Shown here piece after piece: positions 54,487-63,577 of a stretch of 64,000 bases of DNA. This DNA comes from Paraburkholderia gardini. GTDB taxonomy: Bacteria > Pseudomonadota > Gammaproteobacteria > Burkholderiales > Burkholderiaceae. The translations under genes were made by a program, and so were the position numbers. The notes beneath the pieces were generated by a model. It saw only the letters and a list, made by a program, of their open reading frames with translations. It was not told where the DNA came from and did no database searches. The stretch lies in assembly GCF_907164575.1 (NCBI RefSeq), contig NZ_CAJQYY010000016.1, positions 85,878 through 149,877 of the forward strand, in the 5' to 3' direction. The first letter of the stretch is position 1; each line of letters begins with the position of its first letter.

Positions 54487-55386
54487 ATGAGCACCTTCTT
54501 CCAGTTCGTTATCGAAGGGCTGACGACCGGCTCGTTCTATGCGCTCGTCGCCCTCGGCTACACGATGGTCTACGGGATCATCCGGCTGATCAACTTCGCC
54601 CACGGCGACCTGTTCATGGTCGGCGCGTTCATCGGCTGGACCAGTCTGACAGTGCTTGCTGCAGCGCACATACCGCTCGCCCTGGCGCTGCTGATCGCAC
54701 TGGTGGCCGCCATGGCGGTCACTGGCGCACTGGGCCTCGCGATCGAACGGCTCGCCTACCAGCCGCTGCTGCGCGCGCCGCGGCTGTCGATCCTGATCAC
54801 GGCCCTCGGCGTTTCGCTGGCGCTGGAGAATGGTGTGCTGCTGATCTACGGCGCCGGTTTCAGCACCTATCCCCACGTCCTCAGCCAGGCAGGGCTCGAA
54901 TTCCACGACGTTCAGATCACGTTCGCACAGATCGGCATCATCGTGACCAGCCTTGTGCTGATGCTCGCGTTGTATTTCTTCGTTCACGGCACCTTCATCG
55001 GCACCGCGATGCGCGCGCTGGCGATCGATCAGGACGCAGCACGTCTGATGGGCATCGATGTCGAGCGGCTGATCCAGCTCACCTTCTTCCTGGGCTCCGC
55101 GCTGGCCGCGGTAGCAGGGGTCATGGAAGGCATCTACTACACGCAGATCAATTTCTTCATGGGCTTCGTGCTGGGCCTGCGCGCCTTCACCGCCGCGGTT
55201 CTCGGCGGCATCGGCAACATTCCGGGCGCGATGGCCGGCGGCATCCTGATTGGTCTGCTGGAATCCTTTGGCGCTGGCTATGTCTCCTCGCGATGGACCG
55301 ATGTGTTCGTGTTCGGCGTGCTGATCGGCGTACTCGTGATCAAGCCGACCGGGTTGTTCGGCGAACGCGTCGTCGAGAGAATGTAG
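54487..55386 (+). CDS. livH: Branched-chain amino acid ABC permease (LivH-like)
   Basis: This 299-residue membrane protein has landmarks TGSFYALVALGYTMVYGIIRLINFAHGDLFMVGAFI and TAVLGGIGNIPGAMAGGILIGLLESFGAGYVSSRW. It pairs with the LivM part of the next protein. It starts 23 bases after livJ and ends three bases before the LivM-LivG gene. Confidence 0.92.
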   Translation: MSTFFQFVIEGLTTGSFYALVALGYTMVYGIIRLINFAHGDLFMVGAFIGWTSLTVLAAAHIPLALALLIALVAAMAVTGALGLAIERLAYQPLLRAPRLSILITALGVSLALENGVLLIYGAGFSTYPHVLSQAGLEFHDVQITFAQIGIIVTSLVLMLALYFFVHGTFIGTAMRALAIDQDAARLMGIDVERLIQLTFFLGSALAAVAGVMEGIYYTQINFFMGFVLGLRAFTAAVLGGIGNIPGAMAGGILIGLLESFGAGYVSSRWTDVFVFGVLIGVLVIKPTGLFGERVVERM

Positions 55387-55389
55387 CCC

Positions 55390-57198
55390 ATGAGCACGAC
55401 GGGGTTGTCATCGCGTTGGTCCTGGCCTGCCGGCGTCGCGCTTCTTGTCGCTGCCGCCGCACTGCCCGCGCTCGCCAGCAACTATATTGTCGATGTCGGC
55501 CTGACCATCGCCACCTATTCGATCCTGGGCCTCGGGCTGAACGTGGTGGTGGGTTATGCCGGGTTGCTGGATCTCGGCTATGCGGCCTTTTTTGCTATCG
55601 GCGCCTATACCACGGCACTGCTGGAAACATTGCAGCATTTCCCGTTCTGGGAAACGCTGCCGTTCAGCCTGGCGTTTGCGGGGGCTTCGGGTATCGTCAT
55701 CGGCTACCCGACCCTTCGCCTGCGCAGCGACTATCTGGCGATTGTCACGCTTGGCTTCGGCGAGATCACGCGCATCATCGCCACCAATCTCGACATCACC
55801 GGCGGCCCGAACGGTATTTTCGGCATCGAAAGTCCAAGCCTGTTCGGGTATGAAATCAGCTCTCCGAAGGCGGTCTACGAACTGGGCGTCGCGTTTCTCG
55901 TGCTGGTGCTGGGGTTCGCGATCCGGCTAGGCCAGTCGCGGCTCGGGCGCGCCTGGACCAGCATCCGCGAGGATGAGGCGGCCGCCGAGGCGGTCGGCGT
56001 GCCGACCCTGCGCGTCAAGATGCTCGCCTACGTCATGGGTGCGCTGATCGGCGGCTTTGCGGGCAGCCTGTTCGCCGCCCGCTTCGGCACCATCGATCCG
56101 ACCGGCTTCACGTATCTGCAATCCGTCACCATCCTGATCGTCGTCGTACTCGGCGGCCGGGGGAGCATTCCCGGCGTGATACTCGGCGCTGTCATCGTGG
56201 CCGGCCTGCCCGAATTGCTGCGCTTTCTCAACCTCTGGCGCATCTTCGCCTTTGCGATCGGACTCGTGATCCTGATGCTGCTCCGGCCGCAAGGGCTATG
56301 GCCGGCACCGCTGCGCCGCGTGACACCGCCGCGCGAGGATGCCGGCCGTGCTGAAACATTCGCGTCCCGGGCGATGGCCGGCGACGCGATCCTGCTCGAT
56401 GTGCGCGACATGCAACGCCACTTCGGCGGTGTGCGGGCGGTCGGCGGTATCAGCTTCACGGTGCGCAATGGTGAGATCCTCAGCCTGATCGGCCCCAACG
56501 GCGCCGGAAAGACAACGGTGTTCAACTGCCTGACCGGCGTGATCCGCCCGACCGGCGGCAAGGTGCTCTGGCGCGGCACGTCGCTCGTCGGAGGCGCACC
56601 CCATCGCATCGTCCATGCCGGTATGGCGCGCACCTTCCAGGGTATCCGCCTGTTTGCCAACATGACGGCTTTCGAGAACGTATTGACCGGCATGGATCAC
56701 CGGCTGCGCACGCTGCTCGTCGTCGAACTGCTCGGGTTGCCTTCGGCGCGTGCCGAGGCTGCCAGTCACGCGGCAGAAGGCCTGCGCTGGCTTGGCTTCG
56801 TCGGTCTCATGGCGCGTGCGGGGGAGCGCGCAGCCGACCTGCCCTATGGCGATCAACGCCGGCTGGAGATAGCCCGTGCACTGGCCAGCAACCCGCAACT
56901 CCTGCTGCTGGACGAGCCGGCCGCGGGGATGAACCCGACCGAAAAGCACGCGCTGATGGAATTGATCCGGCGTATCCGGGATCTTGGCGTGACGGTGCTG
57001 CTGATCGAACACGACATGATGCTGGTGATGGGCGTGTCGGACCGGATCATTGTCATGGACCATGGCGTCATCATCGCCGCGGGAACGCCCGCCGAAATCC
57101 AGGCCGACCCGCACGTGATCGACGCCTATCTGGGTACGGCTGAAACAGACGAAGCGGCTGACGATGCCGCCGGGGAGAAATCGTTGTGGGACTCCTAG
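55390..57198 (+). CDS. livMG: Fused LivM permease-LivG ATPase
   Basis: A single 602-residue protein. The first about 315 residues are LivM (NVVVGYAGLLDLGYAAFFAIGAYT, VTLGFGEITRIIA, VVLGGRGSIPGVILGAVIV). The rest is LivG, with Walker A GPNGAGKTT, a RTFQGIRLF Q-loop, signature LPYGDQRRLEIARAL and Walker B LLLLDEPAAGMNP. Fusion fixes the permease:ATPase ratio. The stop overlaps the LivF start by 13 bases. Confidence 0.92.
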   Translation: MSTTGLSSRWSWPAGVALLVAAAALPALASNYIVDVGLTIATYSILGLGLNVVVGYAGLLDLGYAAFFAIGAYTTALLETLQHFPFWETLPFSLAFAGASGIVIGYPTLRLRSDYLAIVTLGFGEITRIIATNLDITGGPNGIFGIESPSLFGYEISSPKAVYELGVAFLVLVLGFAIRLGQSRLGRAWTSIREDEAAAEAVGVPTLRVKMLAYVMGALIGGFAGSLFAARFGTIDPTGFTYLQSVTILIVVVLGGRGSIPGVILGAVIVAGLPELLRFLNLWRIFAFAIGLVILMLLRPQGLWPAPLRRVTPPREDAGRAETFASRAMAGDAILLDVRDMQRHFGGVRAVGGISFTVRNGEILSLIGPNGAGKTTVFNCLTGVIRPTGGKVLWRGTSLVGGAPHRIVHAGMARTFQGIRLFANMTAFENVLTGMDHRLRTLLVVELLGLPSARAEAASHAAEGLRWLGFVGLMARAGERAADLPYGDQRRLEIARALASNPQLLLLDEPAAGMNPTEKHALMELIRRIRDLGVTVLLIEHDMMLVMGVSDRIIVMDHGVIIAAGTPAEIQADPHVIDAYLGTAETDEAADDAAGEKSLWDS

Positions 57199-57917
57199 AA
57201 ATCCGCGACCTGCAGGTGAGCTACGGGAACGTGGAGGTCCTGCATGGCATCTCCCTCGATGTCGCCGGGGGTGAGATCGTGGCGTTGCTCGGCAGTAACG
57301 GAGCGGGCAAGACAACGACACTACGCGCCATTTCCGGCCTGATCCGCCCGCGCGCGGGACAAATCACGCTGGATGGACACCCGCTCATCGGGATGCGGGC
57401 CCACCAGATTGTCGCGCTGGGTCTCGGCCACGCGCCGGAGGGCCGTCGCATGTTCGGATCGCTGACGGTCGAGGAAAATCTGCGCCTCGGCGGCTACCTG
57501 ATCCGCGGCGACCGTGCCGTGCTGGACCAGCGGATGGCCGGGGTCTACCAGACTTTTCCGCGCCTCGGTGAACGGCGCAGCCAGCTGGCAGGGACGCTCA
57601 GCGGCGGCGAACAGCAGATGCTGGCGATCGCACGCGCCCTGATGTTGCGGCCACGTATCGTCGTGCTGGATGAGCCGTCCATGGGACTGGCGCCGAAACT
57701 GGTTCGCGTGATCTTCGGCATGATTTCCGACATCTGCGCAGACGGCACGTCGGTCCTCCTTGTCGAGCAGAACGCGCGCCAGGCGCTTCGCATCGCGCAT
57801 CGGGCCTACGTGCTGGAAAGCGGGCGCATCGCGCTAGCCGGCCCGGCCCACGAACTGGCACGGGATAGCCGGGTTCGCGCGGCGTACCTGGGCGGCAGCG
57901 CTGTCGCCACGGACTGA
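57186..57917 (+). CDS. livF: Branched-chain amino acid ABC ATPase (LivF-like)
   Basis: This 243-residue ATPase has Walker A GSNGAGKTT, signature LSGGEQQMLAIARAL and Walker B IVVLDEPSMGLAP. GTG start at 57186 lies within the end of livMG. It is the last gene of the importer operon and ends 25 bases from the convergent DUF2235 gene. Confidence 0.92.
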   Translation: MGLLEIRDLQVSYGNVEVLHGISLDVAGGEIVALLGSNGAGKTTTLRAISGLIRPRAGQITLDGHPLIGMRAHQIVALGLGHAPEGRRMFGSLTVEENLRLGGYLIRGDRAVLDQRMAGVYQTFPRLGERRSQLAGTLSGGEQQMLAIARALMLRPRIVVLDEPSMGLAPKLVRVIFGMISDICADGTSVLLVEQNARQALRIAHRAYVLESGRIALAGPAHELARDSRVRAAYLGGSAVATD

Positions 57918-57942
57918 CACCGCCTGATGAACTGCCTGCGCG

Positions 57943-59499
57943 TCAGGATGGTTGACCCGCGCCAGAACCGCCGGGTGCTGTTGGAGGCGCGGTCAGGTCG
58001 TCGTCTGAAGACGGGTATGCCGCCACCTTGCCAGGCGGCATACCGCCTGACTCCGCAATTTCAACCCGCAGGCTCCCGTGATTATTCCAGTACGCCCAGC
58101 TGGCATCGTTAGCAAAGCAATACAGATAACCCGAGCATGGCGCCTTGATCTCCACTTCCCTGCCAATCCGGAAGTAGAAGGGTTGAGGTGGCACACCTGC
58201 CTGGCCCTGTTGCCCTGGCGTTGAGATCGCTCCGCAGAGTTCGAACCAGTTCGCCCCCCTGACCCGCCGGGACCAGGCAAACAGACGTTGTATCCAGGTA
58301 CCAGGTGTCCCCTCCGCGCCCCATGCACTGTCCCCATCCAGCCACGTTTGACCTTCAGGCACCTTGAAGCGGTAGCTCACACCCTCATTCATGAAAATAC
58401 CGGTCCAGTTCCACAACGGGCTGGCGAAAACCCGCACCTCGACAGTCACCGCAGGGTCTATGTTCGGTCGATAGGGCGCCTGAAAGATTGGCGGATTAAC
58501 CTGTCGTGCCAATGCCAGATCCGATATCGATTCGGAACATCTTCGTGAACCCTTCGCCAGATACGGAAAGGACCGGGGACGAAAGCCGGCTTCCCTGTAA
58601 AAACCGGTGAGTGAGTTGTGAAGAACACCGTGTATTGCAGAGGGCGACGACTGATCCGCGTGGGCCAGCTGGTTCAACATGTCCGACTCGAACACCGCAC
58701 CGCACTTCGCAGCCTCGCCAATCATCCATTTGAGCGTGGCATCAGAAAGTCCGGTCTCTTTGTAGCCGCCCCCAACGTCAGCGTGAACACCAGGGAACCA
58801 CACCTGCAACACGCGTGTCAGGTCGCAACCATCCGAATCCGTCCACAACGTTGGAAAGAAGTTATTCCGCTGCTCATCGATTGCAAGGGCCTGTACCGCG
58901 CGTTCAACTTCTGGCGGAAGTCTTGTGTCATGAAATTCGAAGCGCTTTCTGCCGAAGCCGAACAAGTCCACGATTTCGGGAATGCCGAGCGCGCCCACCG
59001 TCTCCCACACCCCCAGGAAGCGAATGGGCGGAGGTTTGCCATGCGCGTCGCGGAACCGTTCCTGCTGGCTGACGCTTTCCGGCATCTCCGGGTCAAGCCG
59101 GTACAGGTTCCATGCCTGCCTTACCAGCGCCCAGGTTGCCTCGTGAGGAAGTCCACAATGGTGAAGCATGCCGACCAGGCTGCGAGCCGTGAACGCGCCA
59201 CGAGAGAAGCCAATGACAAAGATTTCGGAACCTTCTTCGTAGTGGTCGGACAGCCACTTGTACGCGGTTCGAATGTCACGGGAGAGGCCTAAACCTAGCG
59301 CACCGTCGATGAGGCGACGCACCCGGCCTTCGTTAGCGCCGATGCCGACGTGATAGTACCGAAGCTGCTCGACGCCATCGTCGCCGCGCTCACTCAATGC
59401 GTTGAAAAAGCGAACGACATTGGTTGGAACGGGCACCCCCTGAAACTGGTCGCTATCCGAGTTCCATGTGCCATCACAGCAAACGAAAAGTCTCTTCAT
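57943..59499 (-). CDS. DUF2235 hydrolase with LecA-like C-terminal domain
   Basis: This 518-residue protein has an N-terminal DUF2235 (Tle1-type alpha/beta hydrolase) at about 1-335: FVCCDGTWNSD, nucleophile GFSRG with Ser99, and VHADVGGGY with the acid/His region. Residues 350-485 resemble a PA-IL/LecA-type jelly roll (WTGIFMNEGVSYRFKVPEGQTWLD, FYFRIGREVEIKAP, then YLYCFANDASWAYWNNHG). The tail is Pro/Ser/Gly-rich. No signal peptide. DUF2235 includes type VI secretion phospholipases, but no T6SS, VgrG or immunity gene is next to it. A surface- or glycan-directed hydrolase is possible. The start has a weak ribosome-binding site. Confidence 0.82.
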   Translation of the reverse strand: MKRLFVCCDGTWNSDSDQFQGVPVPTNVVRFFNALSERGDDGVEQLRYYHVGIGANEGRVRRLIDGALGLGLSRDIRTAYKWLSDHYEEGSEIFVIGFSRGAFTARSLVGMLHHCGLPHEATWALVRQAWNLYRLDPEMPESVSQQERFRDAHGKPPPIRFLGVWETVGALGIPEIVDLFGFGRKRFEFHDTRLPPEVERAVQALAIDEQRNNFFPTLWTDSDGCDLTRVLQVWFPGVHADVGGGYKETGLSDATLKWMIGEAAKCGAVFESDMLNQLAHADQSSPSAIHGVLHNSLTGFYREAGFRPRSFPYLAKGSRRCSESISDLALARQVNPPIFQAPYRPNIDPAVTVEVRVFASPLWNWTGIFMNEGVSYRFKVPEGQTWLDGDSAWGAEGTPGTWIQRLFAWSRRVRGANWFELCGAISTPGQQGQAGVPPQPFYFRIGREVEIKAPCSGYLYCFANDASWAYWNNHGSLRVEIAESGGMPPGKVAAYPSSDDDLTAPPTAPGGSGAGQPS

Positions 59500-59818
59500 G
59501 TTTTTGGCCCGTCTCGTTCCGCGAGATTCTCATCATGCAGTGGAGCAACTGCGCCCTCGACACCTGCGAGTCACCCGTTCATATGTCAGCGTGGTCCGCC
59601 ACATCAATAAAGTGCACGAAAGCATTACCATGTTACCCAGATCCGGGGATGCTCAACGTACGCCCGAATTCCTGTCATAAGCGTTCCAGGCGTGGTTCAG
59701 AACCGGCAGAATCCGGGTGACACGCACAGGCAGCATCGTCCCGCCTGTCAAGGCAAGGTTAGTGAACGATGCCGTTCAAGTTTCAAGCGGTGGTCAGGAA
59801 CCTCCACGCGTCAGGTCT
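59500..59818. other. Intergenic region between DUF2235 and ModBC-like gene
   Basis: 319 bases with only short, unsupported open frames. It should hold the promoter of the leftward DUF2235 gene; no clear -35/-10 boxes or hairpin were found. Confidence 0.45.
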
Positions 59819-61654
59819 TCACGCAGCACCCGCCCACACTGTCACTCCATCTGGATCGATGGCGAGCCGGCACTGCCCGTTTTCACGAAAACCGCCGTCC
59901 TGGCTGGCAAACTCGAAGCTCACCCCTTTGACCTTTGCGTTGACATAGCGCTCACCGTGACGCGTGCCGATTGCACTGATGGTTCCCGTATGTGGCCCGC
60001 TCACTGACGGCGTTATCGAGCGCGAACCAACACGCCACATCACCTGTTGTCCGGGGTGAAAGGACCGGTCCGATGTTTGCAGCGTGAATCCTTCGGCGAT
60101 CTCGATCTCGCCTGGCGTTTTGACGATCCCCGTCCCGACATTGTGCAGACCCAGCAGATCAGCAACCCGCATCGTGCACGGCCGCTCGAAAACTTCCTCG
60201 ACGGGTCCGGTTTGCAGAACGCGCCCCTGTTCGATCACCAGTACCTCATCAGCGAGCAACGCGGCTTCGTCAGGATCATGCGTGACGATGACTGTTATCG
60301 CGGCGATCTCGCGCTGCAGGTCCCTGAGCGATTGCTGCAGGCGGCGACGGCGCGGCGTATCGAGCGCGGCGAAGGGCTCATCGAAGAGCAGCAGTTGACT
60401 ATGGCGCGACAGCGCACGCGCGAGCGCGACCCGCTGGCGCTGACCGAACGATAGCTGCTGCGGAAGACGACCGGTCAGCGTCGCAAGGCCCAGATGCTCG
60501 ACCCAGAAACGCGCGCTCGCCCGGTCCGCGCCTACAGGAAACGCAAGCTGCTGGTCCACCGTCATGTGAGGGAACAGACCATAATCCTGCGGCATATAGC
60601 CAATCTGGCGCCGCTCCGGTGGCAGCGTGCCGAGATCCAGCTGGCCGAGCCTCACCGCGCCACGCTCATTGGATTCCAGGCCTGCGATCAGCCGCAGCGC
60701 CATTGACTTGCCGGAACCCGACGGGCCGATGATCGCGAGCCGTCGCGAAGAAGGCGCCCAGGCGATGTCGAGACTGAATGTGCCGATATGTCTCGCTAGC
60801 CGTATCGCAAGCGTCAGACCGGCATCGGCGGAAAGCGTGGTGCCGGCCGTTGCGACGACGGCGGGTTCGTCGCCATTGTCTGGCAGCTCGCTTGCAACAG
60901 CACGGGCGCCGCGGCTATAAACCGAAAGCGCCGCGCACACCACTGCGATGCCGAGCGTCGGCAGCAGAAGCGGCATCATCGCAGGCAGACCCTGTCCACC
61001 GAATACGACGTAGGTGTACACCGGCAGCGAATACGGGTGATAAGCGACCATCACCGTCGCGCCAAATTCGCCGAATGCGCGCAACCACGCTAACGCAAGG
61101 CCGGCCCGGATGGCCGGCCATGCAATCGGCAGTGTCACGCGAAAAAAACGGCTGCCCGGATGATGTCCGAGCGTCGCGGCAACGTCGTCGAAAACCGGAT
61201 CGACCGACAGAAACGCGGAGCGCGCGGCGACGATCAGAAAAGGGGCGGCGACGAACGTTTCGGCGAGCACGATGCCCGCGAACGAATCGGTCAGCGTACC
61301 GCCGACCGCGCGGCCGATCCAGCTATAGGGCCCAAGCAGGAACAACAGCAACACACCGCTCGTGAGCGGTGGCAGTGCGAGCGGCAACTGGACGACAAAG
61401 CCGAGCAATGCTGTCCAGCGCGACGATGAACGGGCGAGCCAGTAGCCCAGCGGCACACCGCCCACGAGTATCACGAGCGCGGCGACGCTTGCACTGCCTA
61501 TGGAGACGCCAACCGCCGACCAGGTGGCGTGCCAGTCGACACCCGCCCAGTCGGCATGACTGATCTGCGGGATACTCGCGAGAAACGGCGCGCACAGATA
61601 CGCTGCAAGCAGTACGGCGAGCCAGAGCAGCGGCTGCGCCGCTGGCTGCTTCAT
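59819..61654 (-). CDS. Fused molybdate/tungstate ABC permease-ATPase (ModB-ModC type)
   Basis: This 611-residue fusion has an N-terminal permease of about 240 residues, with LPLALPPLTSGVLLLFLLG and coupling loop ATLGHHPGSRFFRVTLPIAWPAI. The ATPase has Walker A GPSGSGKS, Q-loop YMPQDYGLFPHMT, signature LSFGQRQRVALARAL (Phe in place of the usual Gly) and Walker B LLLFDEPFAALD. The C-terminus has a TOBE-type oxyanion-sensing region. Sulfate or tungstate are alternatives, but the ModE-like site upstream favours molybdate. It overlaps the binding-protein stop by four bases. Confidence 0.88.
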   Translation of the reverse strand: MKQPAAQPLLWLAVLLAAYLCAPFLASIPQISHADWAGVDWHATWSAVGVSIGSASVAALVILVGGVPLGYWLARSSSRWTALLGFVVQLPLALPPLTSGVLLLFLLGPYSWIGRAVGGTLTDSFAGIVLAETFVAAPFLIVAARSAFLSVDPVFDDVAATLGHHPGSRFFRVTLPIAWPAIRAGLALAWLRAFGEFGATVMVAYHPYSLPVYTYVVFGGQGLPAMMPLLLPTLGIAVVCAALSVYSRGARAVASELPDNGDEPAVVATAGTTLSADAGLTLAIRLARHIGTFSLDIAWAPSSRRLAIIGPSGSGKSMALRLIAGLESNERGAVRLGQLDLGTLPPERRQIGYMPQDYGLFPHMTVDQQLAFPVGADRASARFWVEHLGLATLTGRLPQQLSFGQRQRVALARALSRHSQLLLFDEPFAALDTPRRRRLQQSLRDLQREIAAITVIVTHDPDEAALLADEVLVIEQGRVLQTGPVEEVFERPCTMRVADLLGLHNVGTGIVKTPGEIEIAEGFTLQTSDRSFHPGQQVMWRVGSRSITPSVSGPHTGTISAIGTRHGERYVNAKVKGVSFEFASQDGGFRENGQCRLAIDPDGVTVWAGAA

Positions 61655-62526
61655 TGGGCTGCGTCGATGACAGCATGCAATGACGACGGTACGGCTTGCG
61701 CATTGCCGGTCACCGTCGGTTTGATCACGTCGACGCCATGCTCCTTAAGCAACGCACGCCCGCTCGCGCCAAGCAGAAAATCGACGAAGCGCGTTGCGCC
61801 GTTAGCGTTCGGCGCATCGTTAAGGATGGTCAGCGTATAGCTCGCCCTGGCCTGCAGTTCAGGCGCGGGGCGGAACGCAGGAATCTTCAGATCCGACGTT
61901 TCTGTCGAGTAGAAAAAGCCCGCATCAAGCTGGCCTGACTGAAGACGCCCAACCAGCGTCTCTTCCGGCAGCACCTGCTCGGGATTGTCGGGCGCGCCGA
62001 GCGTCTTCTGGACGAGGTCGGGCTGATGATAGAGCTCCGCTGCCTTCGTCATCATCTGGACGGTGAATGCGCCCTTTGGATCGAGCTTCGGATCGGTGCG
62101 GCCGATACGGATACCCGGCTCCTGCAGTACCTGATCCCAGCGCTTCTTCTTGAAATCGGCGGCAAAGCGGCTTTGCGGGTTGTAGCCGATCATCAGCGGC
62201 GATTCGGCGAAGTTGACGTACCAGCTCACATGATCACCGTTTGTCGCACCCATCAGGGCGGTGTTCACCTTCGGACTCGCGCTGATGAACACGTCGCCGC
62301 GGCGCAGCTTGCCTTTGATCTCATTGGCGATCTTGTTCGATCCGGCAGCGTAGCCCTGAAAATGCAGACCCGTCTCCTTCTCGAACGCCGGTCCGACACT
62401 ACGTTCCATCAGGTTGACGAGCGAACCCGCATACAAAACGTTGACGGTGCCCTCATCGGCAGCACAGAGGTTTGCGGTCAACAGGCCTGTCAGCACGGCA
62501 CCCGACACCAGAAGCTTGCGCAACAT
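61651..62526 (-). CDS. Molybdate/tungstate-binding protein (WtpA/ModA-like)
   Basis: This 291-residue periplasmic receptor has a signal peptide (MLRKLLVSGAVLTGLLTANLCA). Oxyanion motifs are VLYAGSLVNLMERSVGPAFEKETGLHFQGYAAGSNKIANEIKGKLRRGDVFISASPKV and IGRTDPKLDPKG, near the WtpA branch. The start at 62526 is MLRK; a ten-residue longer frame enters the operator. It shares a coupled operon with the permease-ATPase. Confidence 0.9.
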   Translation of the reverse strand: MLRKLLVSGAVLTGLLTANLCAADEGTVNVLYAGSLVNLMERSVGPAFEKETGLHFQGYAAGSNKIANEIKGKLRRGDVFISASPKVNTALMGATNGDHVSWYVNFAESPLMIGYNPQSRFAADFKKKRWDQVLQEPGIRIGRTDPKLDPKGAFTVQMMTKAAELYHQPDLVQKTLGAPDNPEQVLPEETLVGRLQSGQLDAGFFYSTETSDLKIPAFRPAPELQARASYTLTILNDAPNANGATRFVDFLLGASGRALLKEHGVDVIKPTVTGNAQAVPSSLHAVIDAAQ

Positions 62527-62538
62527 GTGATTCCCCGA

Positions 62539-62566
62539 ATCGTTATAAAGGCCCATATATTACGAT
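62539..62566. promoter_or_regulatory. ModE-like operator
   Basis: ATCGTTATA at 62539-62547 and TATTACGAT at 62558-62566 match eight of nine bases as an inverted repeat with a ten-base spacer. This is the spacing and half-site of the E. coli ModE consensus (ATCG-TATA-N10-TATA-CGAT form). It lies just upstream of the binding-protein start, suggesting repression by a molybdate-bound ModE homologue encoded elsewhere. Confidence 0.65.
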
Positions 62567-62634
62567 GTGCGCTTCAACTCCGCATCGATTTAAAAAGTCG
62601 CACGCGCAAAACATTCATGCGCGAACCATGCGCG

Positions 62635-63294
62635 CTACACGAGCAGATCTTCGTAAAACGCACCGAATGGCCGCGTCGGATGGGCCAGCTGTATTTCGAG
62701 AATCCAGAGCCCCGCGTCCGGACAGTCGGCGAAGTCTCCAAGATCGCCTGCCTTGTAGATCGCATGCGGAAAATCGCTGACACGGTGGCCCTTGATATCC
62801 AGATTCAGACGCCATCCGAGCGCCGATGCACGCTCTTCGGCGAAGTCATAGAGTGCTTTGCCGCCCGCGCCGGATGAACGCCAGTGCTGCTCCACTTCGG
62901 CGAACACGGTCTTCGCGGCATCGGCACACGCCTTCATATCCACGTCGTCGCCGACCACAAAGGTGGCGCCCGCATCGCCTTCGTGCCGGTTCCAGACGAC
63001 ACCAAGATCGACGAAGTAAATGTCGTCCTCCTTGAGTCGCGGGTCGCCAGCCGACGGCTGCTTGAATGTCTTCAGCGTGTTCTCGCCGAAACGGACCAGC
63101 ACCGGATGCCAGATCCGGTCCATGCCGAGCTGCGTCAGGAGGCGCGTGCATTCCGCTCTCGCCTGCGACTCGAGCATGCCCGGCTCAATCCGCTCCCTGA
63201 TCTGCCCGACAGCCTCCCAGGTTCTGTCACGGGCGAGCTTCATCGATTCGAGCACGTAGACACTGCCAACCGCCTGATTCATCGCTGCTTCCAT
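62635..63294 (-). CDS. M24-family metallopeptidase (Xaa-Pro aminopeptidase-like)
   Basis: This 219-residue pita-bread-fold protein has metal-ligand candidates DLGVVWNRHEGDAGATF (two Asp), GHRVSDFPH (His) and LEIQL (Glu), in the order of the M24 family. It is shorter than full Xaa-Pro aminopeptidases, with no N-terminal creatinase-like domain. The start at 63294 (MEAAMNQ) follows GGAGAGG; MNQ at 63282 is a lesser alternative. It stands alone downstream of an 8-bp inverted repeat. Confidence 0.85.
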   Translation of the reverse strand: MEAAMNQAVGSVYVLESMKLARDRTWEAVGQIRERIEPGMLESQARAECTRLLTQLGMDRIWHPVLVRFGENTLKTFKQPSAGDPRLKEDDIYFVDLGVVWNRHEGDAGATFVVGDDVDMKACADAAKTVFAEVEQHWRSSGAGGKALYDFAEERASALGWRLNLDIKGHRVSDFPHAIYKAGDLGDFADCPDAGLWILEIQLAHPTRPFGAFYEDLLV

Positions 63295-63413
63295 CAATCC
63301 TCTCCAGTTATATCCCGGTGAATATAGCGTCCGGAAACCTGAGTGTCCATGCCACACCGTGAATCCATTTGTGTCAGAAAGACGACAATTCCCCAACAGG
63401 AGCGTTTACGAAT

Positions 63414-63432
63414 ATATAACGTGTCGTTATAT
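63414..63432. promoter_or_regulatory. Perfect AT-rich inverted repeat upstream of M24 gene
   Basis: ATATAACG (63414-63421) and CGTTATAT (63425-63432) flank TGT. The half-sites are the same words as in ModE-type operators but in reversed, outward order, 120 bases before the M24 start. It may be a dimeric operator or promoter element. Confidence 0.5.
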
Positions 63433-63577
63433 TTCGCACGATACAACGGAACAGGGCACTTCATCCTGTTCGAAGTCGACCCTATGCCAGGAAGACTCTC
63501 ACTGACCGGCACCGTTCTCACGAAGCGACGGATGCTGCGTCCTGCGATTTTCGCCTCAACACGCGTTTGATCGCCCG

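Noticed and set aside
57943..59499. Type VI secretion effector locus
   Set aside because: No VgrG, PAAR, adaptor or immunity gene flanks the DUF2235 gene in this window.
59692..59931. Rightward 79-codon frame in the DUF2235 upstream gap
   Set aside because: No start signals and no family; it overlaps the end of the molybdate transporter gene.
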